DNA of 64,000 nt, from NCBI RefSeq assembly GCF_947331465.1, contig NZ_CAMZOK010000001.1, positions 1,836,636-1,900,635 of the forward strand. The letters are read 5' to 3'. Position numbers and translations under genes: made by a program. Below the pieces are notes generated by a model. The model made no database searches. It was not told where the DNA came from and saw nothing but the letters and a program-made list of their open reading frames with translations. Below, piece after piece: positions 35,502-44,335 of the stretch. The DNA is from Shimia sp. Alg240-R146. Lineage in GTDB: Bacteria > Pseudomonadota > Alphaproteobacteria > Rhodobacterales > Rhodobacteraceae. Numbering within the stretch: position 1 is the stretch's first letter; the number at the start of each line of letters is the position of its first letter.

Positions 35502-35622
35502 AATCACATCTCGGGCAGGAGTAACCCTTGCCCCTCATCTAGCAGTTTCAGGTGTCATTTAAAGGCATATCGGCAATGCGGCTTTGATTTAACGCAAGGT
35601 CGCATTACGATTTTGCTATGTG

Positions 35623-36030
35623 TTAGCCGCGCATGCGGGCCTGATAGTCATGGGCTTTCCAGCCGGCTCGGAAGGTCCATTCGGCCTCGGGCTGACGTTT
35701 TGCGAGGTCGTCGGAAATTTCCACTTCGTCAAAGCCGACGCGACGGGCCATGGCGTATTGGTCAGAAATCACATGGCCCCTGGCCCGCAGGCGGCCTTGG
35801 TAGCCGTTCAGGCGCAAATGGCGTGCGATGGTAAAGCCGCGCCCGTCAGCGAATGACGGAAAATCGACGCGGATCATTTCGACGCCGGCGAGATTTTTGA
35901 TCAGTTCAGCAGGGTCAGTGTCAGAGGGCACGTCCAGAGCGGAGACGTCGTTGGCGGCTTCGTCCAGCGGCACAAAGGCGCCTGTGTAGTCGTCCGCGCC
36001 AAAGCCGGTGTCGGTTACAATCACAGTCAT
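35623..36030 (-). CDS. DUF934 protein of the sulfur assimilation cluster
   Basis: 135 residues from ATG 36030, with AGGAG 8 nt upstream and the ATG overlapping the cysH stop (ATGA). The region VDFPSFADGRGFTIARHLR and the C-terminal YQARMRG correspond to the DUF934 family, regularly found after cysH in proteobacteria and thought to have an accessory role in sulfite/APS reduction. There is no catalytic motif I recognise. The frame is open upstream, but only inside cysH. Confidence 0.88.
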   Translation of the reverse strand: MTVIVTDTGFGADDYTGAFVPLDEAANDVSALDVPSDTDPAELIKNLAGVEMIRVDFPSFADGRGFTIARHLRLNGYQGRLRARGHVISDQYAMARRVGFDEVEISDDLAKRQPEAEWTFRAGWKAHDYQARMRG

Positions 36031-36824
36031 GTTGTTTCTCCTGATCGCACCATTTTGCCGTTCACAAAATGGATGCCACATTCGTCTTTTTCCTGTCCGC
36101 GCCAACGGCCAGACCTAGGGTCTTGGCCTTCGGCCACTTTGGAGGTGCAGGGCGCACAGCCAATGGACGGGTAGCCTTGTGCCACAAGTGGGTGACGGGG
36201 CAGGCGGTTTTCTTCCATGTAGTCGCGTACGTTTTCCGGAGCCCAATGGGCCAGCGGGTTGACCTTGATGCGGCCGGTAAAGTCTTCGACCTCAAAGAAA
36301 TCAAGTGCGGCGCGGGTGCCGGATTGAAATCGTTTGCGCCCGGTGATCCAGCCGTCAAAGCCGCGCAGGGCCTTTTGCAGCGGGCGGGTTTTGCGCAGGC
36401 TACAGCAGGCGTCGGTGTCGCGTTGGTGCAATGTGCCGTCCGCATCTTCAGCCGCGATTGTGGCGTCAGAGGCGCGGATGATCTGCACATTTTCAAGATG
36501 CAGACGCTCTGCGAGTTCTTGTTGGTAAGCCAACGTTTCGGCGAACAGCATCTCGGTGTCGACAAAGATCACCGGAAGGGTGCGGTCCACAACAGCAGCC
36601 ATGTGCAGCAACACCACAGATTCCGCGCCAAAAGACGACACCAGCGCCAGTTTTCCGGCCTGCGGATCCTTGAGCGCGGCCTGCATCACCGAAGTCGCCG
36701 AGTGGTGGCGGTAGCGCAGGTTCAGTGCATCCACTTTGGCTTGCAGCGGGTCAACGCGCGTGGCCCCCGGCGCAAGGCCGGTGGTCAGCGGAGAGGTGAG
36801 TGGGGACAGCCCATCATGCTGCAT
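36027..36824 (-). CDS. cysH: Adenylyl-sulfate (APS) reductase, thioredoxin-dependent
   Basis: 265 residues from ATG 36824, which overlaps the upstream sulfite reductase stop. The PAPS/APS reductase fold is shown by VSSFGAESVVLLHMAA and the C-terminal ECGIHF with the catalytic cysteine. Two cysteine pairs, DACCSLRK and IGCAPCTS, are the ligands of a [4Fe-4S] cluster, which marks it as an APS reductase rather than a cluster-free PAPS reductase. It reduces activated sulfate to sulfite, which the neighbouring enzyme reduces to sulfide. Confidence 0.94.
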   Translation of the reverse strand: MQHDGLSPLTSPLTTGLAPGATRVDPLQAKVDALNLRYRHHSATSVMQAALKDPQAGKLALVSSFGAESVVLLHMAAVVDRTLPVIFVDTEMLFAETLAYQQELAERLHLENVQIIRASDATIAAEDADGTLHQRDTDACCSLRKTRPLQKALRGFDGWITGRKRFQSGTRAALDFFEVEDFTGRIKVNPLAHWAPENVRDYMEENRLPRHPLVAQGYPSIGCAPCTSKVAEGQDPRSGRWRGQEKDECGIHFVNGKMVRSGETT

Positions 36825-38496
36825 TGGCCCGAACCTTAGCGTCTTGTGCCTCTGGATAGAGGTAAGCTTTGAACGGGGCCAAGCCAAGGCGACGGTAGGC
36901 CGCTAGGAAGGTTTCCGCCGGACTGTCGCGCAGCTCCAGATAGCCGTTCACAAGCCGTTCGATGGCCGGAACGATTTCGTCATAGGCAAAACCGGGGCCT
37001 GCGCGCTCGCCAATAGCGGCATCCCAAGTGGCGTCGCCACCCAAGGTGATCTGGTAGTTTTCCACGCCAGCGCGGTCCAGACCCAGAATACCGATGTGGC
37101 CCACGTGGTGGTGACCACAAGCGTTGATGCAGCCCGAGATTTTGATCTGCAGATGGCCGATGTCATGCTCGAGCTTCAACTCGTCAAAACGCGTCGCGAT
37201 CTGTTGCGCCACTGGGATCGAGCGAGCCGTTGCCAGCGCGCAGTAGTCCATTCCGGGGCAGGCGATGATATCGCTGATCAAACCGATGTTGGCGGCGTGG
37301 AGGTCAACGTCGCGCAGGGCGGCGTAAACTGCGGGCAGGTCCGATTTGTGCACATGCGGCAGGATCACGTTCTGCTCGTGGCTGATGCGCAGCTCGTCAT
37401 GGCCGAAGTCACGCGCGATTTGCGCCAGCGTGCGCATCTGTTCGGATGTCGCATCGCCCGGCGTGTCGCCTTGTTTTTTAAGGGACACGGTGACAATCGC
37501 ATACCCGTCGATGCGGTGTGCGGCCAAGTTGGTGTCGACCCAGCTGCGGAACAGAGGGTTGGCCTCGTATGCGCTGTCAAATTCCACGGTCGGCGCGTTG
37601 CGGAAGGCAGGCGCGGCAAAGTGGTTTTGGATGTCGGCGAACAACGCTTGATCCACACCGGTAAAGGTCGGACGGATTTGCGCATAGCGCTCGTCCACGC
37701 GGGCGCGGATGTCTTCAAGACCGTGCTCGTGCACGGTGATCTTGATACGGGCCTTATATTTGTTGTCGCGACGGCCAATCTGGTTCCAGACCGAGACTGT
37801 GGCCTCGATGAAGGGCAGCAGGTCTCCGCGAGGCAGGAAGTCGTGCAGGACTTTGCCAATCATTGGCGTGCGGCCAAGGCCACCACCAACAAGCACTTGA
37901 TAGCCCACAACGCCGGCGTCGTTTTTGACGATGCGCACAGCCAAGTCATGCGCCTTGAGCACGGCGCGATCTGCGGCGGCACCGCTGACAGCGATCTTGA
38001 ACTTGCGGCCCATGAACTGAAATTCGGGGTGATCTGTCGACCATTGGCGGATCAGCTCGGCCAACGGACGCGGGTCTTCGATTTCGTCCGCAGCGGCACC
38101 GGCGAAGTGGTCCGCCGTTACGTTGCGGATGGTGTTGCCCGAGGTCTGGATCGCGTGCATGCCAACTTCGCCCAAAGCGTCGAGCATGTCAGGCACGTCG
38201 GTCAGTTTGGGCCAGTTGTACTGGATGTTCTGGCGGGTGGTGAAGTGGCCGTAGCCCTTGTCCCACTTGTCCGCCAGCAGCGCGAGTTTGTCCATCTGTG
38301 CCGACGACAGCGTGCCGTAAGGAATGGCGACGCGCAGCATGTAGGCGTGCAGTTGCAGGTAGAGACCGTTCATCAGGCGCAGCGGCTTGAATTCATCTTC
38401 GGTCAGGTTGCCGGCCACGCGGCGTTCGACCTGTGCGCGGAACTGACGGTTGCGCTCGGCCAAGAAAGCTTTGTCGAAGTCGTTGTAATGATACAT
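36814..38496 (-). CDS. Ferredoxin-type nitrite/sulfite reductase, siroheme [4Fe-4S]
   Basis: The 560-residue protein has the paired half-domains of sulfite/nitrite reductases, with KGYGHFTTRQNIQYNW as the first substrate/siroheme-binding segment and the cluster/siroheme cysteines at CPGMDYC and GCINACGHH. Together with cysH it should reduce sulfite to sulfide with six electrons, probably from ferredoxin (a single-chain hemoprotein, no CysJ flavoprotein here). It begins 22 bp after the DUF2849 gene. Nitrite reduction cannot be excluded by sequence alone, but the neighbours favour sulfite. Confidence 0.93.
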   Translation of the reverse strand: MYHYNDFDKAFLAERNRQFRAQVERRVAGNLTEDEFKPLRLMNGLYLQLHAYMLRVAIPYGTLSSAQMDKLALLADKWDKGYGHFTTRQNIQYNWPKLTDVPDMLDALGEVGMHAIQTSGNTIRNVTADHFAGAAADEIEDPRPLAELIRQWSTDHPEFQFMGRKFKIAVSGAAADRAVLKAHDLAVRIVKNDAGVVGYQVLVGGGLGRTPMIGKVLHDFLPRGDLLPFIEATVSVWNQIGRRDNKYKARIKITVHEHGLEDIRARVDERYAQIRPTFTGVDQALFADIQNHFAAPAFRNAPTVEFDSAYEANPLFRSWVDTNLAAHRIDGYAIVTVSLKKQGDTPGDATSEQMRTLAQIARDFGHDELRISHEQNVILPHVHKSDLPAVYAALRDVDLHAANIGLISDIIACPGMDYCALATARSIPVAQQIATRFDELKLEHDIGHLQIKISGCINACGHHHVGHIGILGLDRAGVENYQITLGGDATWDAAIGERAGPGFAYDEIVPAIERLVNGYLELRDSPAETFLAAYRRLGLAPFKAYLYPEAQDAKVRANAA

Positions 38497-38517
38497 GGGT
38501 GCGCTCCTGCGTGCCTG

Positions 38518-38820
38518 TTACTGGCCGACAGCCTGTTTGCCGTGGAAATAGTTCGAAGGGCCGGTGCGGCGGAAATCCTCGCGGAAGTGGGTCGGCTCAG
38601 GACCGTTGCCGCTGGCCACCGCGTCTGCCAGATACGCGCCGACGATCTCGCCAACTTGCTGCTCCGCCTCAAGCAGACGCAGCTGGGCGTGAGCCTCGTC
38701 GGTCAGCAACTCGGCCTGTGGCAGGTCGCGAGTCCAGCCGTTGTTGGCAGTCAGGTAGATTACATCGCCTTCGATCAGGGCGTTTGCGGTGACAACTTTG
38801 GGTGTGAATGCACGTGGCAC
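38518..38820 (-). CDS. DUF2849 protein, first gene of the sulfite reduction operon
   Basis: 100 residues; ALIEGDVIYLTANNGWTRDLPQAELLTDE matches the DUF2849 family that precedes sulfite reductase in many alphaproteobacteria. The function is unknown; the small size and lack of cysteines suggest a structural or assembly role. GGGAGAG lies about 6 nt before the ATG. It is the first gene after the divergent Lrp regulator; a siroheme synthase gene (cysG), which I would expect upstream in relatives, is absent here. Confidence 0.88.
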   Translation of the reverse strand: MPRAFTPKVVTANALIEGDVIYLTANNGWTRDLPQAELLTDEAHAQLRLLEAEQQVGEIVGAYLADAVASGNGPEPTHFREDFRRTGPSNYFHGKQAVGQ

Positions 38821-38851
38821 TGTCTCTCTCCCGTTTAAGAACTTGAGTGAT

Positions 38852-38864
38852 ATATAGGAAATAT
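38852..38864 (-). promoter_or_regulatory. Candidate promoter/operator of the sulfite reduction operon
   Basis: ATATTTCCTATAT (minus strand) ends 31 nt before the DUF2849 start codon, inside a wider near-palindrome GGAATATTTCC flanked by ATATA/TATAT. The same 13-mer occurs at almost the same distance before the SufT-like gene (54318-54330). It may be a -10 region overlapped by a regulator site; the nearby divergent Lrp protein is one candidate binder. Confidence 0.4.
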
Positions 38865-38960
38865 TCCCGTATATGCGCTAGATGCGGAGGGAAATAGAAA
38901 CGCTTGTTCCTTGGTCGTGGCCGTGCTAGGCCGGAATTCCGAAAATACGAGGGAATTGGG

Positions 38961-39422
38961 ATGGCATTGCGCATCGACGACATGGATCGGAAAATTCTTG
39001 GCGAATTGCAGCGCGACGCGGCGCAATCGTTGGACGAAATCGCCAAGCGGGTGGGGTCAAGCAAGACACCTGTGTGGAACCGGATTCGCAAATTGCGCGA
39101 AGCAGGCGTGATCAAACAGCAGACGGTGTTGCTTGATGCCGAAGCGCTTGGTTTTGAGGCGTGTTTCTTTGTGCTGATCCGCACCAGCGAACATGAATCC
39201 GATTGGCAGGCAAAGTTCCTGACGGCGCTTCGCGAACGTCCCGAGGTGCAGGAAGCGCATCGGTTGGCCGGTGATATCGACTATATCCTCAAGGTTCAGG
39301 TGCAGAACGCGCGGGCCTACGACAGCTTTTATCAGGCGCTGATTTCAGAGGTGAAGGTGCACAACGTGACAGCACTTTTGTCGATGGAAGAAATCAAATC
39401 GACGGCCATGCTGCCGCTGTGA
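38961..39422 (+). CDS. Lrp/AsnC-family transcriptional regulator
   Basis: 153 residues from ATG 38961, with GAGGG upstream. The N-terminal helix-turn-helix (IDDMDRKILGELQRDAAQSLDEIAKRVGSSKTPVWNRI region) and the C-terminal RAM ligand domain (HRLAGDIDYILKVQV) are complete. Divergence from the sulfite reduction genes with a shared 140-bp promoter region suggests control of that operon; CysB-like Lrp regulators of sulfur genes are common in alphaproteobacteria. The effector, perhaps a sulfur amino acid, is inferred. Confidence 0.93.
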   Translation: MALRIDDMDRKILGELQRDAAQSLDEIAKRVGSSKTPVWNRIRKLREAGVIKQQTVLLDAEALGFEACFFVLIRTSEHESDWQAKFLTALRERPEVQEAHRLAGDIDYILKVQVQNARAYDSFYQALISEVKVHNVTALLSMEEIKSTAMLPL

Positions 39423-39518
39423 GCCCAAAAAGACCCGTCTGTAAGGCGGTGGTATCGCGTCGGTATTGCGTCGGCGGTGTTTGCGCATCGCCAGGCCGGA
39501 CGTTGGCCAGGCCTGACA

Positions 39519-40700
39519 TTAGACTGTGACGTCCAGCCGTTCCAATCCGTGGAAGTGGTATGCATTGGCGTATTGCGGTGTGCCTGCAAGCGCCAAGTTG
39601 GGGCAGCGATCAAACAGGATTGGCAGCGCGATTTTCAACTCCAGTCGGGCCAGCGGCGCGCCGACGCAGAAATGCAGACCGCCACCAAATGCTGTGTTGG
39701 TTTGGATCGGGCGGGTCGGATCAAACGTGTTGGGATCGGACCAGCCTGCAGGGTCACGGTTGGCAGCACCCAGCATCAGAGCGATCTGATCACCCCGTTT
39801 GAAGGTGTGGCCTGCGACTTCGATGTCCTCATAGGCATATCGGGTGAACATGTGCAGCGGTGGATCATAGCGCAGGATTTCCTCGACCGTTCTGTCGATG
39901 CCCTCTGGCGTTAGCCAAGTCGGGTTTGTGCCTGCTTCCAAAAGCGTTTTCACGCCGTTGCCCATCGAATGCACTGTTGCCTCATGCCCCGCGTTTAACA
40001 ACAGAATACAGGTGGTGATCAGCTCATCGGTAGAGAGTTTCTCGCCTTCTTCCTCGGCAGCGATCAGACGTGAGATCAAATCCTCGGACGGGGTTTTGCG
40101 ACGACCGTCGATGTAGACTTTCAGATAGTCCATAAAGTCGCGGGCAGCAGAGTTGGCGGCGTCCTCATCTGAACGGGTGCGGCCGGCGGTGTACATCTTC
40201 ACCATGTCATTGGACCACTTGAGGAACTGCGGGGCCATCTCGTCTGGCACGCCAAGCAAGCGAGCGATTGTGATCAGCGGCACTTGTGTACAATAAGTGT
40301 CCAGCAGGTCGAATTGATCGTCCGGAAACTGATCGATCAATGTGTGGCACAGGGTTCCGACGCCATCGGCAAGGGCTGCGATGGAGCGCGAGGTGAACGC
40401 GCGAAGCACCAAAGAGCGCAGGCGGGTGTGGCGAGGTGGCTCCAGCTCGAGCATGGAGTGCGCTTCGACCTTGTAGAAGTCGGCAACATGTTCCGGAATG
40501 TCCGGAGCGAACTCTGGCGGAACCTCGCGACCAAACTTGCGGTTCTTAAACAGCGCGCTGACCAGATCGTGGGACATAGCAGCTGGCATTTTGTAGTCAT
40601 CCCAATGCACCAACGGACCAACGTCGCGGGCCGTGTCATAGAAAGGGTAGGGATTTTGAACAAAATCCGGTGCGGTCGGGGATTGGGTCAGCGTCTTCAT
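39519..40700 (-). CDS. Cytochrome P450
   Basis: 393 residues from ATG 40700 (the open frame extends to 40799 without a ribosome site). It is a soluble bacterial P450: heme-thiolate loop FGGGLHFCVGAPLARLEL near residue 345, I-helix AGHEATVHS (the usual acidic-Thr pair is E-A-T here) and the ExxR helix EEILR. The substrate is unknown; no ferredoxin or reductase partner is adjacent, although a ferredoxin-NADP reductase lies 4 kb away. The P450 is transcribed divergently from dctB. Confidence 0.93.
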   Translation of the reverse strand: MKTLTQSPTAPDFVQNPYPFYDTARDVGPLVHWDDYKMPAAMSHDLVSALFKNRKFGREVPPEFAPDIPEHVADFYKVEAHSMLELEPPRHTRLRSLVLRAFTSRSIAALADGVGTLCHTLIDQFPDDQFDLLDTYCTQVPLITIARLLGVPDEMAPQFLKWSNDMVKMYTAGRTRSDEDAANSAARDFMDYLKVYIDGRRKTPSEDLISRLIAAEEEGEKLSTDELITTCILLLNAGHEATVHSMGNGVKTLLEAGTNPTWLTPEGIDRTVEEILRYDPPLHMFTRYAYEDIEVAGHTFKRGDQIALMLGAANRDPAGWSDPNTFDPTRPIQTNTAFGGGLHFCVGAPLARLELKIALPILFDRCPNLALAGTPQYANAYHFHGLERLDVTV

Positions 40701-40859
40701 GCGGCAGTTTTTGACCAGATGGACAGGAAAGGCAAGAGGAGCGCTGCGGTAGAAGGCGCGAAGAGAGGTTGCCGGTATTATGGCAGCGGGCGCGGGCAAT
40801 TTTGAAGGTCAACATGCGCCGACTCGCGGCCAAATCCAAAAGCCGCTAGCTTGTCCTCT

Positions 40860-42617
40860 ATGACAAACCGGATCAGGCACCGCGCAGCGATTCTGCTGTT
40901 TTCCCTGCTGGCCATTGCGGCCGTCGCGGGAGGCGTGTGGCGGTATGGTTACGGGCAGGCGCTTGAACAGTTGCATCGACGCGGCGAGGCGGATCTGGCC
41001 CTTGCAGCGGACCGTTTGACGGCGCAGTTGCAGCGATATCAAGAGCTTGCGGTTTTGATGGCCGAACATCCGACGCTTTTGGCCTTGGCCGAAGGGCATG
41101 GCGATAGCGCCGCCGCCAGAGCTTTGTTGTTGGAGGCAGCCGACAAGACATCGGCGCTGGATTTGATTTATGCAGATCCGTCGGGGCGGGTTTTGGCATC
41201 GGCGCGATCAGATGATTTGACTATCGGATCCGTGGGGCAAACCCCTCATTTCGAGCGCGCCTTGCATGGCGCTTTGGGCACGCATCACGCAGTGGATACA
41301 CGCCATGACACACGGGCGTTTTACTTTGCGGCCCCGACATTCGGCACGGATCGCAAGGTGCAGGGCGCGTTGGTGGTGGTTGTTGATGTGGTTGTGGTTG
41401 AGGAGAATTGGCGCGGCGACGGCCCTGCGGTGGTTTTTTCCGATCCGGCGGGGGAGGTTTTCATCTCCAATCGCTCGGAACTTTTGTTTTGGTCGCGCGC
41501 AGAGGGCGATGTGGGCTTGAAGCCGCCGCAAGGGGCTGCGCCGCCGTTTTTGGCGTATCGGCACGGCGCTTATGAGATTTGGCAGCTTGATTGGGGGCCT
41601 TACTTGCCGACGCGGGGCCTGCATATTGTGCAGGATTTGCCGGTGATCGACATGTTGGGCGAGGCGATTGTCGACGCAGCGCCAGCGCGTCGGCTGGCGG
41701 CCTTGCAGGCGGGGTTTGTGGCCGCAGTTGCCTTGGCGTTTGGGTTGATGTTGTGGTTGGCGACCGAGCGGCGACGGGTGTTGGCGTCGGCCAATGCCGA
41801 GCTGGAAGCACGGGTTGCGGCGCGTACACAGGCTTTGAGCCAGACCAACGCGGCTTTGCGCCGCGAGGTGGCGGAACGCGAGGAGGCAGAGGCTGCGTTG
41901 AAGAAGGCGCAGGATGATTTGGTGCAGGCTGGCAAATTGAGCGCACTTGGCCAGATGAGCGCCGGTATTTCGCATGAGTTGAACCAGCCGTTGATGGCAA
42001 TTCAGACATTTGCCGAAAATGGCGAGCGGTTTTTGGAGCGCGGCAACGAGGATAAGGCGGGTGAAAACCTTGGACGCATCGGGCAGATGGCGACCCGAAT
42101 GGCGCGTATTATTAAAAACTTGCGCGCCTTTGCCCGCAACGAAAGCGAGCCGATGGGGCGCGTGAATTTGATCACGGTGATTGATCAGGCCGTGGAATTG
42201 AGCGGTTCGCGCTTGCGCCAAGAAGGCGTGACGCTGGATTGGGACGGCGGGCCAGCTGTGCACGCTTTGGGCGGTGAGGTCAGGTTGGGGCAAGTTTTTG
42301 TGAACCTGATCAACAATGCGGCGGATGCGATGGCCGACAGCCCCACGCGCCACATTGAGATCGTGGTAGAAAGCGCGCCGCGGCTGGCGGTGCATGTGAT
42401 GGACAGCGGTCCCGGGATCGCGGAGCCGGATCGGATATTTGACCCGTTTTATACCACCAAGGAAGTGGGCAGCGCCGAGGGCATGGGGCTGGGCCTGTCG
42501 ATCAGCTATGGTTTGGTGCAGAGCTTTGGCGGCAATATCCGTGGTGCAAACCGGCCGGACGGCGGCGCGGTGTTCACAGTGGAGCTTGACCGTTGGGCAG
42601 AGGAGAGTGCGGCATGA
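40860..42617 (+). CDS. dctB: C4-dicarboxylate sensor histidine kinase
   Basis: 585 residues from ATG 40860. An N-terminal helix (AILLFSLLAIAAVAGGVW), a periplasmic dCACHE-like sensor of about 240 residues and a second helix (AGFVAAVALAFGLMLWLA) are followed by a coiled coil and the kinase: H-box ISHELNQPLMAIQTFAENG, N-box NLINNAADAM, G1 MDSGPGI, G2 GMGLGLSIS. This is the DctB architecture, sensing succinate/malate/fumarate. The stop overlaps the dctD start (ATGA). The cognate TRAP genes lie 3 kb downstream. Confidence 0.9.
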   Translation: MTNRIRHRAAILLFSLLAIAAVAGGVWRYGYGQALEQLHRRGEADLALAADRLTAQLQRYQELAVLMAEHPTLLALAEGHGDSAAARALLLEAADKTSALDLIYADPSGRVLASARSDDLTIGSVGQTPHFERALHGALGTHHAVDTRHDTRAFYFAAPTFGTDRKVQGALVVVVDVVVVEENWRGDGPAVVFSDPAGEVFISNRSELLFWSRAEGDVGLKPPQGAAPPFLAYRHGAYEIWQLDWGPYLPTRGLHIVQDLPVIDMLGEAIVDAAPARRLAALQAGFVAAVALAFGLMLWLATERRRVLASANAELEARVAARTQALSQTNAALRREVAEREEAEAALKKAQDDLVQAGKLSALGQMSAGISHELNQPLMAIQTFAENGERFLERGNEDKAGENLGRIGQMATRMARIIKNLRAFARNESEPMGRVNLITVIDQAVELSGSRLRQEGVTLDWDGGPAVHALGGEVRLGQVFVNLINNAADAMADSPTRHIEIVVESAPRLAVHVMDSGPGIAEPDRIFDPFYTTKEVGSAEGMGLGLSISYGLVQSFGGNIRGANRPDGGAVFTVELDRWAEESAA

Positions 42618-43840
42618 CGGCGTCGGTGTTGGTTGTTGACGATGACCCGATGGTGCGCGAAGCCCTTGGGCAGACGTTGGAATTGGAAAATATTCCGGCG
42701 GTGGCAGCGGGTTCGTTTGTGGAAGCCAAAGATCTGATTGTGCCGGGGTTTGGCGGGGTGATCCTGTCGGACATGCGCATGCCGGGGCGGGACGGGTTTC
42801 ACCTTTTGGCCTATGCGCGTGAAGTGGACGCCGAGCTGCCGGTGATCTTGTTGACCGGGGAGGGTGATATTCCGATGGCGGTCAAGGCGATGGCGCAGGG
42901 GGCGTTTGGCTTTCTGGAAAAACCTTGTGCGCCTTCGGAATTGGTGGCGGTGATAACTCGCGCGCAAAAAGCCCGCAGCATGGCGTTGGAGAACCGGCGC
43001 TTGAAGGCACAACTTGAAACCGGCGATGCGGCAGCGCGGTGGTTGTTTGGCACATCCGAGCGGGCAGAGGCGCTGCGCCGACAGGTGCGGCATGTGGCGC
43101 GGATCGGCGCCGAAGTGTTGGTCACCGGCGCGCCGGGCACGGGTATTTCCAAGGTCGCTGAGGTCATTCATCTATGTTCACCGCACAGCGAGGGGCCGTT
43201 TGGCAAACACACTGCGTCCGGCATGGATGTGGCGCGGTTTGAACAAGCGGTGGCGGACGCCAAAGGAGGCAGTTTGTTTCTGGACGACATTCAGGCGATG
43301 TCGATGGAGACGCAATTTGCCCTGATGGGCGCGATGGATCGGGACGGGGTGCCGCGCCTGATTTTTGGCAGCACGGCGCGGTTGGAGGACGCAGTGGGTG
43401 CGGGACAGTTGCACGCTGACCTGTATTACCGGCTGGACGGATTGCAGGTGCGTATTCCAGCATTGTCCGAGCGCACTGAAGATATCCCGGTCCTGTTTCG
43501 ACACTATGTTGCGCAAGCCGCAGAGCAGGCTGGCGTGCGTGCGCCAGAGGTCACGCCGGATGTGCTGAGCGGTTTGATGGCGCGTGAATGGCCGGGCAAT
43601 GCCCGCGCCTTGATGAGTGTCGCCATGCGGTTTGCGTTGGGGCTGTCGGGTGAGGAGAGTCGTGATGCGCGGTTGGGCTTGGCAGACCAGATGGCGCAGG
43701 TGGAGCGGACCTTGTTGCAGGAGGCCTTGCGCAAGCACGACGGGCGCGCGGCGGCCGTGGCAGAGGCGCTGAAATTGTCGCGGCGGACACTGTATGACAA
43801 ATTGGAGAAATACGGGCTGCGGCCTGAGGATTTCAGGTGA
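42614..43840 (+). CDS. dctD: DctD-like response regulator with degenerate AAA+ domain
   Basis: 408 residues: receiver domain (VLVVDDDPMVREALG, phospho-acceptor LSDMRMPG, FLEKPC lysine), central AAA+ domain and a C-terminal Fis-type helix-turn-helix (VAEALKLSRRTLYDKLEKYGL). The AAA+ domain is atypical: Walker A reads GAPGTGIS with Ile in place of the essential Lys, Walker B is SLFLDDIQ, and the segment that should hold GAFTGA is missing between them. Such a protein is unlikely to activate sigma-54 polymerase. Coupled to dctB by a 4-bp overlap, and 10 bp before the ACT-domain gene. Confidence 0.88.
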   Translation: MTASVLVVDDDPMVREALGQTLELENIPAVAAGSFVEAKDLIVPGFGGVILSDMRMPGRDGFHLLAYAREVDAELPVILLTGEGDIPMAVKAMAQGAFGFLEKPCAPSELVAVITRAQKARSMALENRRLKAQLETGDAAARWLFGTSERAEALRRQVRHVARIGAEVLVTGAPGTGISKVAEVIHLCSPHSEGPFGKHTASGMDVARFEQAVADAKGGSLFLDDIQAMSMETQFALMGAMDRDGVPRLIFGSTARLEDAVGAGQLHADLYYRLDGLQVRIPALSERTEDIPVLFRHYVAQAAEQAGVRAPEVTPDVLSGLMAREWPGNARALMSVAMRFALGLSGEESRDARLGLADQMAQVERTLLQEALRKHDGRAAAVAEALKLSRRTLYDKLEKYGLRPEDFR

Positions 43841-43849
43841 GGACACGGC

Positions 43850-44272
43850 ATGGTGGACACTGCAAAAACCGCGTTTGAGATGATTTCAGCTATGAATCCC
43901 GAATTGAAGAATGGCGACTATGTCTTTGCAATAACTCAAGAAAGCGATGTTGTTGCACGGCTGTTTCCGGAGGCTTTGTGTCTGTATCGAGAGGCCGAAG
44001 GGCTGTCGATGATCTTGCCCAAAGAGATCGCGGTACGCGAAGGGTTTGACGCGGACCAACCGATGCGGTGCATCACGCTGAACGTGTTTTCCGCGCTTGA
44101 GGGCGTCGGGCTCACGGCGGCGGTGGCCACGGAATTGGCAGCACACGGCATCGCCTGCAACATGGTGGCAGCCTATCACCACGACCACGCCTTTGTGCCG
44201 GCAGCGCAGGCCGAAAATGCAGTGCGCATTCTTAAATCTCGGCAACAGGCGGAAGCGGCCGGCGAAGCGTAA
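43850..44272 (+). CDS. ACT-domain protein
   Basis: 140 residues with a C-terminal ACT-like fold: RCITLNVFSALEGVGLTAAVATELAAHGIACNMVAAYHHDHAFVP region, where the double helix-strand pattern and ACNMVAAY segment match the small DUF2241/ACT proteins. ACT domains bind amino acids or similar ligands. It begins 10 bp after dctD, so it may be co-transcribed, but no specific partner enzyme is next to it. Confidence 0.82.
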   Translation: MVDTAKTAFEMISAMNPELKNGDYVFAITQESDVVARLFPEALCLYREAEGLSMILPKEIAVREGFDADQPMRCITLNVFSALEGVGLTAAVATELAAHGIACNMVAAYHHDHAFVPAAQAENAVRILKSRQQAEAAGEA

Positions 44273-44335
44273 ATCTGTTAGCGATATCAGAATGCCCGCA
44301 GTGCATCTGGACTTTGTCGCAGTTTGCGGGGAGAA

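Noticed and set aside
37096..38838. Very long plus-strand open frame (580 codons) opposite the sulfite reductase
   Set aside because: It mirrors the codon structure of the high-G/C gene on the other strand; it has no domain motif, signal or ribosome site, while the minus-strand protein has complete siroheme and cluster motifs.
39423..39518. Terminator after the P450 gene
   Set aside because: CAGGCC/GGCCTG repeats can pair, but the loop is long and there is no T-tract.
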